Under the pieces are notes generated by a model. The model saw nothing but the letters and a program-made list of their open reading frames with translations. It did no database searches and was not told where the DNA came from. 64,000 bases of DNA, taken from assembly GCF_946415235.1 (NCBI RefSeq), contig NZ_CAMKRR010000005.1:1-64000 (forward strand). Reading direction: 5' to 3'. Of the stretch, positions 40,286 to 48,775 are shown one piece after another. The translations under genes were made by a program, and so were the position numbers. Position 1 is the first letter of the stretch. Each line of letters opens with the position of its first letter. Source of the stretch: an uncultured Ruminococcus sp. (GTDB lineage Bacteria; Bacillota; Clostridia; Oscillospirales; Ruminococcaceae).

Positions 40286-41150
40286 TATCTCCTTCACGGC
40301 GATCCTCCTTTGCAATATAGACCAGTATCTCGTCGATGCTTGCCTTTTCGGTCTCAAGCTCGTCGGAGAGCATAGCTGTATCCTCCGCTTTCATCATGGC
40401 GTCGAAGCCGTTTCTGTAGCCGTGGAAGCCTATGAGCTTATCCTTAACCCCCGAGGGTATATCCTCCTCTGCTCCCTTAACTACAACATAGCCGTCTGTG
40501 AGCTCATCCTTAGTACCCGTGAACCAAACCTTTCCGTTGTGGAGTATAGTCACATAATCGGCGATACGCTCCACATCGGAGGTGATATGGGTCGAAAACA
40601 ATACGCTTCTTTTTTCGTCCTCTATGTACTCGGCAAGTATATCAAGGAGCTCATCACGGGCAACAGGGTCGAGACCGCTTGTAGGCTCGTCAAGTATCAT
40701 GAACTCAGCGTTGTGAGAAAGCGCAACAGCTATCATCAGCTTCATTTTCATGCCCTTTGAGAAGTCCCCCACAGCCTTATCTGTCGGCAGTCCGAATTTC
40801 TTTATCCTTGCGGCATACTCGCCGCTGTTCCATTCCTTGTAAAAGGGTCTGAACTGTTGTTCTATCTGCTTTACATTGAGGTTATCGGCGATGTATAAAC
40901 TGTCGAAAACAACTCCCAGCTTCTCCTTTATGGCGATAGTATCCTTTACGCTGTCAAGCCCGAAAACGCTTATCTTTCCGCTGTCGAACTTAGCCATATC
41001 AAGTATTGAGCGGATAGTCGTGGTCTTGCCCGAGCCGTTCTCCCCAACAAATCCCATGATAAAACCTCTCGGCAGCGAAAAGCTCACATCTTTGAGCGCA
41101 AATCCCGCATAAGTCTTGTTAAGTCCTCTGATCTCAAGAATATTATCCAT
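40266..41150 (-). CDS. ABC transporter ATP-binding protein
   Basis: A 294-residue ATPase with Walker A GENGSGKTT (about residues 36-44), FSKGMKMKLMIAVAL as signature and MILDEPTSGLD as Walker B, plus a C-terminal extension of the YtrB/BcrA type. It starts 3 bases after the GntR gene. GntR/ATPase/two-permease operons of this kind (ytr in Bacillus) often respond to cell-envelope antibiotics. Confidence 0.92.
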   Translation of the reverse strand: MDNILEIRGLNKTYAGFALKDVSFSLPRGFIMGFVGENGSGKTTTIRSILDMAKFDSGKISVFGLDSVKDTIAIKEKLGVVFDSLYIADNLNVKQIEQQFRPFYKEWNSGEYAARIKKFGLPTDKAVGDFSKGMKMKLMIAVALSHNAEFMILDEPTSGLDPVARDELLDILAEYIEDEKRSVLFSTHITSDVERIADYVTILHNGKVWFTGTKDELTDGYVVVKGAEEDIPSGVKDKLIGFHGYRNGFDAMMKAEDTAMLSDELETEKASIDEILVYIAKEDRREGDNEADKV

Positions 41151-41153
41151 AAA

Positions 41154-41525
41154 TCATTCCTCCATAAATCTTTTCAGAGCTTCAACTATCTCGTCATCGG
41201 AAAGTCCCGCATTTCTGCCGTTTGCCACCACTTTGTCCATAGCCTCCTCCATTTCGCAGAGCATACGCTCGCGGAGGAGCTCGTTATTGCGCGGTGCAAC
41301 GAAGAAACCCTTACCCGTAACGGATATGATGAACCCCTCGTCCGCAAGGTCGTTGTAAACTCTCGTAGTGGTTATCGCACTAATCTTGAGGTCACGGGCA
41401 AGCTGCCTTATGGACGGGAGCTGCTCGTTTTCCTCGGTTTTTCCCTCAAGGATCTGAGCCTTGATCTGTTCCTCTATCTGCTCATAGATAGGGACATCTG
41501 ATTTGTTTTTTATGATTATCTTCAT
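41154..41525 (-). CDS. GntR family regulator, YtrA type
   Basis: A 123-residue short GntR protein: winged helix in residues 1-75 (PIYEQIEEQIKAQI, LPSIRQLARDLKISAITTTR, DEGFIISVTGKGFF) and a short helical C-terminus for dimerisation, with no effector domain. This is the YtrA subfamily, usually an autorepressor of the ABC operon it heads. A perfect 14-bp palindrome overlaps its promoter. Start ATG 41525. Confidence 0.92.
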   Translation of the reverse strand: MKIIIKNKSDVPIYEQIEEQIKAQILEGKTEENEQLPSIRQLARDLKISAITTTRVYNDLADEGFIISVTGKGFFVAPRNNELLRERMLCEMEEAMDKVVANGRNAGLSDDEIVEALKRFMEE

Positions 41526-41574
41526 GAAGAGCCTCTTTTCTTTAACTGCATATACTGTACATGCCTGTACTTAT

Positions 41575-41615
41575 CTGTATATATACAGTATAGCACCTAT
41601 GATGCCATTTGTCAA
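41575..41615 (-). promoter_or_regulatory. GntR operon promoter with palindromic operator
   Basis: On the minus strand TTGACA (41610-41615), 17 bases, TATACT (41587-41592). The palindrome CTGTATATATACAG (41575-41588) touches the -10 box and covers the expected start site, and GTACAGGCATGTAC lies just downstream. This is the expected place for autorepression. Confidence 0.8.
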
Positions 41616-41651
41616 TACCCATTTTTGACTTTTTTCATTCATCTTTAAATG

Positions 41652-41683
41652 CAAAAGAAAAACCCCTGAAATTCAGGGGCTTT
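41652..41683 (-). terminator. Terminator near the GH3 gene and GntR promoter
   Basis: CCCCTGA (41663-41669) pairs with TCAGGGG (41673-41679); on the minus strand TTTTTCTTTT follows. It is placed after the GH3 reading direction. Confidence 0.75.
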
Positions 41684-41722
41684 CTGATATAATAATATTA
41701 AAATCCGTCTTTTTCCGCGGCG

Positions 41723-43609
41723 TTAACTGTGGGGAGTGAAATCCTCACCGTAATTAAGTCCATAGCCCTTTTCAAGCCAGCATTCGTCAGTACCTATCTG
41801 CTTTACGGAGCTATACCACGGGCTCGGGAGCTTTCCGCTGAAATCAGCGCAGCCGCAGAGAACGTCAGATATTCCCTTGCCCTCAGAGCCGGGGAGATAA
41901 CACATCACCACGCTGTCCCATTTATCATAGTCCTTTTCGTCGATAAGCACCTGTCTGCCCGCAATGATACAGGTAACAGTGGGCTTTCCGAGGTCCTCGG
42001 CTTCCTTGATAGCCTTGCGGTTCTTTTCAAGTCCAAGCTCGCCGCAAAGCTCAAGATCCTCGGTATCTCCGTTCCACTCGGAGTATACCTGTTCGCCGAC
42101 AAAATTCACGACAACATCTGCGTTTACAGCTTCATCCGGATTGGTTATAACTGTGATGCCGTATTTCTCTGCATTTGCCTTGAAGGCTTCAAGGGGAGTT
42201 GTAACACCGGGGATATTCCTTGTGTAGCTCTCAGCCCAGTCGAGAGTCCAGCCTCCGCACTGTACGCTTGCGTCGTCGGAAGCGGGTCCTATGATATAAA
42301 CGGAAGAGCCCTCCTTAAGAGGAAGCACATCGTTGTCATTTTTCAGAAGCACAAGGCTCTCCTCCACCATCTGCTCCGCGATGTCCCTGTATTCCTGTGA
42401 ACCGACATCGCTCTGCTTTGTAGATATATTCTCAAACAGCGGATCATCGAAATATCCGAAATCCTTCTTGACCTTAATGATACGTGTAACAGCATCATTA
42501 ACACGTTCTTCCGAGATATCACCGTTCTTTACGGCTTCAGCGATTATTTCCCTTGCCTCATCGAACCTCTCGGGCTCCATAAGCATATCAATGCCTGCAT
42601 TTATGGCAGCGACCACCTGCTCATCATAGGTCTTGTCGGGAATATGCTGTATAGACTCCCAGTCGCTGACGATAAAGCCCTCAAAGCCCATTTCTTCCTT
42701 GAGCATCATGATATACTTCTTGTTTTCGTGCATCTTGACACCGTTGAGCATAGCATGGCTTATCATGATAGTCTGTGTTCCTGCGTCTATCATATCCTGA
42801 TATACCTTGAGAAGCTTTTCTATCTCTTCGTCTGAAAGAGCAGCCTCGCCTCTGTCAATAAGATAGCCGCCCTCACCTGTGCCGTAAGCAGCACTGCCCT
42901 CTCCGAAGAAATGCTTTGCACATGAGATACCGCCGCCGTCGATATAGCCCTTGATGTATGCAGAGCCGAGCTTTGAGATAATATCAAGGTCTGAGCTGTA
43001 GCACTCATATGTACGTCCCCAGCGTGGATCAACGGACTGAGTTACCACAGGGAAGAAATTCCACGGGATACGGCATATCCTTGCTTCATCGGCAACAGCC
43101 TGTCCCATTTTGTATGTCAGCTCCTCGTCATTGGCAGCTCCCACGCCTATATTATGGGGAAAGATCACCGAACCGAGACAGTATCCCACACCGTGAGAGT
43201 GATCGCTTCCGTAAACGAAAGGGATACCCGCTTCCGACCCGATTGCGCCTGTCTGGAGAGCGTTTATCATCTGCTGCCATTCGCTGCTTGTAAACTCCAT
43301 TCCCGTATTCTCACCGAGGATGCTGCCGTAATCGTTTTCCTTCATTATATTTTCGGGATCTTCTTCTACGTGATATATGGCAGGCTGTACCATCTGAGCA
43401 GCCTTCTGTTCGAGAGTCAGCTGTGAAACGACCTCCTCGGGTGTCATCGAAGCATACTTCTGATATTTCGGCGTACCGTCGTCGGCTGTTGTTATTTCCT
43501 GTGCAGAGGTCGTTGTCTGTGTCTTATCGTCAGTATTGTTTTTTTCGGCACACGATACCGACGACAGAAGAAGTGTAAGCGGCAATAAAAGTGACAATGC
43601 TTTTTTCAT
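41723..43609 (-). CDS. GH3 family glycosidase lipoprotein
   Basis: A 628-residue lipoprotein: lipobox SSVSC after a hydrophobic signal, a Thr/Asp-rich linker, then the two GH3 domains. The nucleophile is Asp in GFIVSDWES; FPHNIGVGAANDEELTYKMG, DPRWGRTYECYSSD and AKHFFGEGSAA are conserved GH3 blocks. There is no fibronectin III tail. ATG 43609 is chosen as it lies 7 bases after AAGGAG and starts the signal peptide; earlier in-frame ATGs do not. GH3 enzymes cleave beta-glucosides, xylosides or other residues; substrate cannot be told, but cell-surface attachment suits oligosaccharide trimming at uptake. Confidence 0.9.
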   Translation of the reverse strand: MKKALSLLLPLTLLLSSVSCAEKNNTDDKTQTTTSAQEITTADDGTPKYQKYASMTPEEVVSQLTLEQKAAQMVQPAIYHVEEDPENIMKENDYGSILGENTGMEFTSSEWQQMINALQTGAIGSEAGIPFVYGSDHSHGVGYCLGSVIFPHNIGVGAANDEELTYKMGQAVADEARICRIPWNFFPVVTQSVDPRWGRTYECYSSDLDIISKLGSAYIKGYIDGGGISCAKHFFGEGSAAYGTGEGGYLIDRGEAALSDEEIEKLLKVYQDMIDAGTQTIMISHAMLNGVKMHENKKYIMMLKEEMGFEGFIVSDWESIQHIPDKTYDEQVVAAINAGIDMLMEPERFDEAREIIAEAVKNGDISEERVNDAVTRIIKVKKDFGYFDDPLFENISTKQSDVGSQEYRDIAEQMVEESLVLLKNDNDVLPLKEGSSVYIIGPASDDASVQCGGWTLDWAESYTRNIPGVTTPLEAFKANAEKYGITVITNPDEAVNADVVVNFVGEQVYSEWNGDTEDLELCGELGLEKNRKAIKEAEDLGKPTVTCIIAGRQVLIDEKDYDKWDSVVMCYLPGSEGKGISDVLCGCADFSGKLPSPWYSSVKQIGTDECWLEKGYGLNYGEDFTPHS

Positions 43610-43834
43610 GATCATTCTCCTTTTCATAAAAAATAGTTTGATAGTATTCCGTCTATAATTAAAAGTTGTTCCTATTATAGCACAGAACAAGCAAGAGTTC
43701 AATAAACAGGCAATGTCAATCATTTACAATTTGTTTACAATCCAAGCCGCACATTTTACCGTCTTAAAACGTTATACTATGCAGAAAGCACTTCCGTGCC
43801 GAAACAAAATTGCATATTTTAAGGAGGTATACTT

Positions 43835-45370
43835 ATGAAATTCAGAAAGATGATCGCAGCAGCCGCTGCATTATGTATCGCTGCACCTGCCGCAGCAGGA
43901 GCTATGACAGCAATAGCCACCCAGCCCATAGACAAGGTAGTTGCAGGTGACGTAAATGTGGATTATATATTCAACCTCTCCGATATAGTACTTTTCCAGC
44001 GCTGGCTCAAGGGCGACAAGGACCTCTTTCCCGCTTACGGTGAACCGGGACCGGGCGCAGACGCTAACGATGACGGAAAATTCGATGTTTTTGACCTTAT
44101 TGCCATGAGGAAGCTCCTCATCAGTGCGATTGACAAAGCTCCCGAGCCAAGCTTTGCTCCGCAGGCAAAGAACCTCTGTGCGGGCATAGAACAGTCACCA
44201 TTGACGTCAGGTATAATCATGGAGGAGGGCTATCAGAATTATAAGGAATTCATCGACAGCCAGACAAAGTTCACAGTAGACCTCTTCCAGAGGACATACA
44301 GTGAAGGCAAGGGTCAAAACGACCTTATCTCGCCCTATTCCATAGTACAGGCTCTCGGCATGACCGCCAACGGCGCAGACGGCAAGACCCTTGAGGAAAT
44401 GGAAAAAGTTCTCGGTGACGGTATGCCTATCGAAAGCCTCAACCGTTATTTCCGCGGCGAGCGCGAAATGACCGTGAATAAGAGCGAATGGGCTAAATGG
44501 TCATTCAGCACGGCCAATTCAATATGGGCAATAAACGACAGGAGCCGCATACAGGTGCTCCCGAGCTTTATACAGAACTGCGTGGACTACTACGATTCCG
44601 AGTTCTATATCGCTCCTTTTGACGATACCACGCTCAATGACGTAAACAACTGGGTAAACGAAAAAACCAACAAGATGATCCCGAAGATCCTCGAAGCCGT
44701 GGAAGACGACGACGTTATGTACCTTGTGAATGCCGTTGCTTTTGAAGCAGAGTGGGCTTCCCCGTATGAGATGATCAGCGACGGAAAGTTCACAGCAGCA
44801 GACGGTACTGTTCAGGAAGCCAAAATGCTGGAAAGCTACGAGACATACATCGGTGATGAAAACACAGACGGCATCGTTAAGGACTATTCAGGAGGAAGAT
44901 ATGCCTTTGCAGCACTCCTCCCCGATGAAAACACATCTATAGACAAATACATAGAGGAGCTCACTCCCGAAAAGCTCACAAATCTGCTCCAGAGCCGCTA
45001 TGGCAAGAACTATCAGCAGGCAGACGCAAAGCTACCGAAATTCAAGTACGAATACGGTAACGAGCTCAACGACGAGCTTAAAGCTATGGGTATGTCCACT
45101 GCTTTCAACAGTGGTGCTGATTTCTCGAATATGTCAGCAATAGCCGATATCAATCCCCTTCATATCGGTTATGTAATGCACAAGACCTTCATCGACCTCG
45201 ATGAAAAAGGTACAAAGGCAGCTGCGGCTACTATAGTTGTAATGAAGGACGAATCTGCTCCCATGAAGCCCGAGAAGGAAATAGTTTTCGACAGACCTTT
45301 CGTTTACTGCATCTATGATACCAAGACAGATATACCTATGTTTATTGGCGTACTTAATTCATTAAGTTAA
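43835..45370 (+). CDS. Dockerin-serpin (secreted protease inhibitor)
   Basis: 511 residues: signal peptide (1-25), type I dockerin at residues about 36-95 with two calcium loops (DVNVDYIFNLSD and DANDDGKFDVFD), then a full serpin domain. The reactive-centre hinge EKGTKAAAAT (about 457-466) fits the inhibitory consensus, followed by VFDRPFVYCIYDTKTDIPMFIG, the C-terminal serpin block. Counting from the hinge puts Glu-Ser near the P1-P1' bond. Dockerin-serpins are known in clostridial cellulosomes, where they are thought to protect the complex. Here the dockerin precedes the serpin. Start ATG follows AAGGAGG. Confidence 0.92.
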   Translation: MKFRKMIAAAAALCIAAPAAAGAMTAIATQPIDKVVAGDVNVDYIFNLSDIVLFQRWLKGDKDLFPAYGEPGPGADANDDGKFDVFDLIAMRKLLISAIDKAPEPSFAPQAKNLCAGIEQSPLTSGIIMEEGYQNYKEFIDSQTKFTVDLFQRTYSEGKGQNDLISPYSIVQALGMTANGADGKTLEEMEKVLGDGMPIESLNRYFRGEREMTVNKSEWAKWSFSTANSIWAINDRSRIQVLPSFIQNCVDYYDSEFYIAPFDDTTLNDVNNWVNEKTNKMIPKILEAVEDDDVMYLVNAVAFEAEWASPYEMISDGKFTAADGTVQEAKMLESYETYIGDENTDGIVKDYSGGRYAFAALLPDENTSIDKYIEELTPEKLTNLLQSRYGKNYQQADAKLPKFKYEYGNELNDELKAMGMSTAFNSGADFSNMSAIADINPLHIGYVMHKTFIDLDEKGTKAAAATIVVMKDESAPMKPEKEIVFDRPFVYCIYDTKTDIPMFIGVLNSLS

Positions 45371-45472
45371 TTTTAAGACTTTTTTAAGTATTGTTTGCTA
45401 TATTTATGTGTAAAGCCGTATCTGCACATAAACGGCAAAATCGTTTTCTCTTTGTAAGGGGGAAACTCAGGT

Positions 45473-45496
45473 ACCGTATCTTCATGATACGGTTTT
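45473..45496 (+). terminator. Terminator of the dockerin-serpin gene
   Basis: ACCGTATC (45473-45480) pairs with GATACGGT (45486-45493), then TTTT. The rest of the 252-base gap holds no gene, only an AT-rich stretch and the sigma factor promoter. Confidence 0.7.
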
Positions 45497-45557
45497 CCTG
45501 TATATAAGCACTTTTTTCATAAAAAGATAAAAAAATTGCCATATCGCCGCTTTTTTG

Positions 45558-45586
45558 TTGATTTATTCAACCTTCTATGATATAAT
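45558..45586 (+). promoter_or_regulatory. Promoter of the sigma factor gene
   Basis: TTGATT (45558-45563), 17 bases, TATAAT (45581-45586). It looks like a normal vegetative promoter. Confidence 0.65.
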
Positions 45587-45622
45587 GTATACTATAAGAC
45601 TATTAACGAAGGAGGCGATCCT

Positions 45623-46084
45623 GTGTCATTTGATATAAATGAGCAGTACGATAAGATATACCGTTACTGCTTTCTGCGTGTCAGGCACAAGGAAACCGCC
45701 GAGGACCTGACGCAGGAGACCTTTCTTCGTTACCTCGAACACCCACATTACAACAGCGTTGACAAGACCTTGCAGCTGCTGTACACTATCGCGGGCAATC
45801 TCTGTCTTGATGAATTCCGCAAAAAGAAAACAACAGAGCTTTCGGATACGGAGGTATCTGCCGAAAACGTCGAGGACGACGTACTTTCGGGAGTTGACCT
45901 GAAACAGGCTCTGAACATGATCTCGGCGGAGGACAGGGAGATAATACTTCTGCGCTATGTCAACGAAGTGCCCGTGAACGTTATCGCAAAGCTGTATAAT
46001 ATCTCGCGCTTTGCTCTTAACCGCAGGATAAAGCGTATCCTCGGCGATCTGCATGAGTATCTGGGAAGGGAGGAGCTTATATGA
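45623..46084 (+). CDS. RNA polymerase sigma-70 family (ECF-like) factor
   Basis: A 153-residue ECF-size sigma factor: region 2 in residues about 8-65 (YRYCFLRVRHKETAEDLTQE, LYTIAGNLCLDEFRKKK) and region 4 in about 95-145 (ISAEDREIILLRYVNEVPVN, then VIAKLYNISRFALNRRIKRI). Start is GTG 45623 behind AAGGAGG. It overlaps the next gene by ATGA, so sigma factor and membrane partner are translationally coupled. It probably directs a small regulon sensed outside the cell. Confidence 0.88.
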   Translation: MSFDINEQYDKIYRYCFLRVRHKETAEDLTQETFLRYLEHPHYNSVDKTLQLLYTIAGNLCLDEFRKKKTTELSDTEVSAENVEDDVLSGVDLKQALNMISAEDREIILLRYVNEVPVNVIAKLYNISRFALNRRIKRILGDLHEYLGREELI

Positions 46085-47247
46085 CCGATAAAGAAAAACA
46101 AGCTCTGAAGGAAGCCTTCGGATTTGAAGAGCCTGACAGAAAAGAAATATTTGCTCGGGAGTTCATAAAACTTGACAGCGGCAAAGCAAAAAAACCGCTG
46201 TTCCCCACTATTGTAAAATTTGCAGCAGCGGCTGCGGTCATGACAGCCGTTATCGGCACAGCAGTCACGATGCCGAAGGATATAAAGCACTTCGGAAACA
46301 ATGACAATATAACCGAATTAACGGAAGCCGTGACTCCTGCGGACAGTGAGATAAAAGGAGAATCAGCATCGACTTCCGCAGCAGTTATCGCCAAAACAAC
46401 ATCAAAGGCTGCCGTTTCTACTTCAAAATCTTCAACAACAACAGTTTCTTCAGCAAAAGCCGCTGAGTCCACATCTGCCCCTGCACCGTCAGGAACGACC
46501 TCTTCGTCTCAGCACAGCGCAAACACCACGACGGCAGCAGGCAACAGCAAAAGCGAAAATATCACCACCACAACACAGTTAAGAGCAGACGAATCCAAAG
46601 ACGAAACAGTAACAATTACAGGACGTGATATGACGGTATCCGTCGGTAAGACCTATCCCCTGCGGGATAAGCTCATAAGTGCAGATGCATTTATAATGAA
46701 GGAAGAATCCGCTCATAAGCCGGGGATATCAGACAGTCCTTCCGATAACGCGTTTCCGCCAAAAGATAGCGACAATTGCGGCATAAATATAGACATTTCG
46801 GAAATGTATGATAATTCCTGTGCCATAGTACTTGCAAATCTTGATGAAATAGTGTATACTTCTATAGACGGCAAAGCTTACACAGCCGAAAACATCAATG
46901 TTATAAGAGTTTACAAAGGCGATCTTGAACCAAATGACAGGATAACCGTATTTTTCGGCGGCGGCTTCATGCCTGCCGAGGAATATGCTGAGTTATACGG
47001 TTTACCTCCGATAGAAGATCAGGAAGAGTACTCCGTCAGAGTCGAGGGCGACAGCGGCGGCGAACAAAAACAGGGACAGACTTACGTATTCTTCCTGAAA
47101 AACAGCTATTATCCCGTTCCCGACGGAGCATTCGAGCCCACAAGCAGCGGAAATATGTCGGTTTATGAGCTTGAGGACGGAGTATGCACGGCTGTCGGAG
47201 ACGGACGCTCATACTTCATGATCTCACAGGCAGAAAACGGTTCCTGA
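46081..47247 (+). CDS. Membrane-anchored anti-sigma factor candidate
   Basis: 388 residues: a short cytoplasmic part (1-40), one membrane helix (about 41-63), a long Ser/Thr/Ala-rich linker (about 90-165) and an extracellular domain (170-388) of unknown family. Coupling to the sigma gene and this topology are those of anti-sigma factors, including RsgI-like polysaccharide sensors, but no zinc-binding HxxxC motif or carbohydrate-binding module is recognisable. Function is inferred from context. Confidence 0.7.
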   Translation: MTDKEKQALKEAFGFEEPDRKEIFAREFIKLDSGKAKKPLFPTIVKFAAAAAVMTAVIGTAVTMPKDIKHFGNNDNITELTEAVTPADSEIKGESASTSAAVIAKTTSKAAVSTSKSSTTTVSSAKAAESTSAPAPSGTTSSSQHSANTTTAAGNSKSENITTTTQLRADESKDETVTITGRDMTVSVGKTYPLRDKLISADAFIMKEESAHKPGISDSPSDNAFPPKDSDNCGINIDISEMYDNSCAIVLANLDEIVYTSIDGKAYTAENINVIRVYKGDLEPNDRITVFFGGGFMPAEEYAELYGLPPIEDQEEYSVRVEGDSGGEQKQGQTYVFFLKNSYYPVPDGAFEPTSSGNMSVYELEDGVCTAVGDGRSYFMISQAENGS

Positions 47248-47367
47248 AAAAATACGCCGAAAAAATTTTTCGGAATTCCAAAAAACTTTTTTGATTTTGT
47301 GTCACATTTTTCTTCCCCGATTCGTATATTAATATGGAAACGTTAATAAATGAAAGGAAGTCTTTTT

Positions 47368-48759
47368 ATGAAACATCACAAGCTTCTGAGCCTTATCCTT
47401 GCCGCGGCGATATCGGCAGGATGTATTCTTCCGCTGTCGGCAAGCGCAGCTGTAACAGGTGACATAAACGGCGACGGTTCAGCGGATTCGGCAGACCTTT
47501 CCCTGCTGCAGGGCTATGTTCTCGGAAAGGAAAAGCTAACGGAAACTCAGGTAAAGTCCGCCGATCTCAACGGCGACGGAAAGACAGATGTATACGACGT
47601 TGTGAAGCTGAGAAAAACTATCCTCGCTTCCGACAGGAGCATTTCCTTCACAGCTGTCTCCGACAGGCTGACAACAGGCTATACCGACGCTTTCAGAAAG
47701 CTCGGTACAAACGACGGAGGAACTGCGGTCACTTCGGCTGCCGAGCTGAAAAATGCTCTTTCGCCTTACCTGAACGAGACTCTCGTAAATAATTATCTTG
47801 TGAAGTACAACGATACATTCTTCGCAGGATCGGTACTCCTTGTAAAGCCCGTGTATCTTGCTTCTTCCAACTATCAGAAGAAAAAGATATACACCAACGC
47901 GGACTGCGGTTGCAGCACGAGCTATGCAGGAACCTATACCACGAAAAATGTTACTTCCTACCTTAATATAAGAGCAGAACACTCCTACACCTCGGAATCC
48001 ATCGGAAGGATCCCGCCCAATGCCATAATCCCCGTAAGCCACGGAAACGGTCAGTGGGCGCACGTCACCTATGACGGAGTTTCGGGATATGCAAATATGG
48101 ACTATATGCAGAAGGTCTCCGAACCTGCTCCGTCCTATGAATTCATTCCCGATATAAAAGTCGATGCAGTAAAGTATTCCGACGGTAAGCTAAGTATCAC
48201 GGCAAGCGAGTACAAGTCCACCACAACAACGGATTTCGCACCCGCAATACTGATACAGACAACTATTTCCAGAAAGGACTACTATGCAGGCGGAACGGAA
48301 TGGTCTGTTACGGTAACACAGCCCCCCGAGCTGAAATACGATTATCCCCTTGCCAAGGCCCGTCTTGACGCCGTAGGCTGGGATCTCCAGTCAGCATTCA
48401 AGTCGGCAGCTGCGACCACATATTACGGTCAGAAGCCGGATATGCCGCAGACCACAGACTACTCGCTCGAATGGTACGCTGATTACGGCTTCAAAAACGG
48501 CAAGGGCAACTGCTACGTTATGGCAGCAATGTTCTGTGAAATGGGAAGGCTTCTCGGATATGACATACATCTTATCTCAGGAAAAGTACCGCTCAAGGAC
48601 GGCACTATGGGTCCCCACTCATGGACTGAGGTAATAATAGGCGATACGACCTATATTTGTGATCCTGATTTCGCACATGAAACGGGTCAGAACGGATATA
48701 TGATAACATATGGTCAGTCAGGCACATGGAGATATGTAAAAGAACTCGTTATGGACTGA
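47368..48759 (+). CDS. Dockerin-SH3-transglutaminase-like secreted protein
   Basis: 463 residues from ATG 47368 (an earlier in-frame ATG, 47350, lies before the AAAGGAAG site). Signal peptide, then a type I dockerin (about residues 30-88: GDINGDGSADSADL and ADLNGDGKTDVYDV), a bacterial SH3 domain (about 188-245: YLNIRAEHSYTSESIGRIPP) and a C-terminal transglutaminase-like domain with Cys382 (GNCYVM), His417 (GPHSWTEV) and Asp432 (ICDPDF) as catalytic triad. It may cleave or cross-link peptides at the cellulosome or cell wall. The combination is unusual; activity is not proven. Confidence 0.85.
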   Translation: MKHHKLLSLILAAAISAGCILPLSASAAVTGDINGDGSADSADLSLLQGYVLGKEKLTETQVKSADLNGDGKTDVYDVVKLRKTILASDRSISFTAVSDRLTTGYTDAFRKLGTNDGGTAVTSAAELKNALSPYLNETLVNNYLVKYNDTFFAGSVLLVKPVYLASSNYQKKKIYTNADCGCSTSYAGTYTTKNVTSYLNIRAEHSYTSESIGRIPPNAIIPVSHGNGQWAHVTYDGVSGYANMDYMQKVSEPAPSYEFIPDIKVDAVKYSDGKLSITASEYKSTTTTDFAPAILIQTTISRKDYYAGGTEWSVTVTQPPELKYDYPLAKARLDAVGWDLQSAFKSAAATTYYGQKPDMPQTTDYSLEWYADYGFKNGKGNCYVMAAMFCEMGRLLGYDIHLISGKVPLKDGTMGPHSWTEVIIGDTTYICDPDFAHETGQNGYMITYGQSGTWRYVKELVMD

Positions 48760-48775
48760 TCAAGGAGGATAAAAT

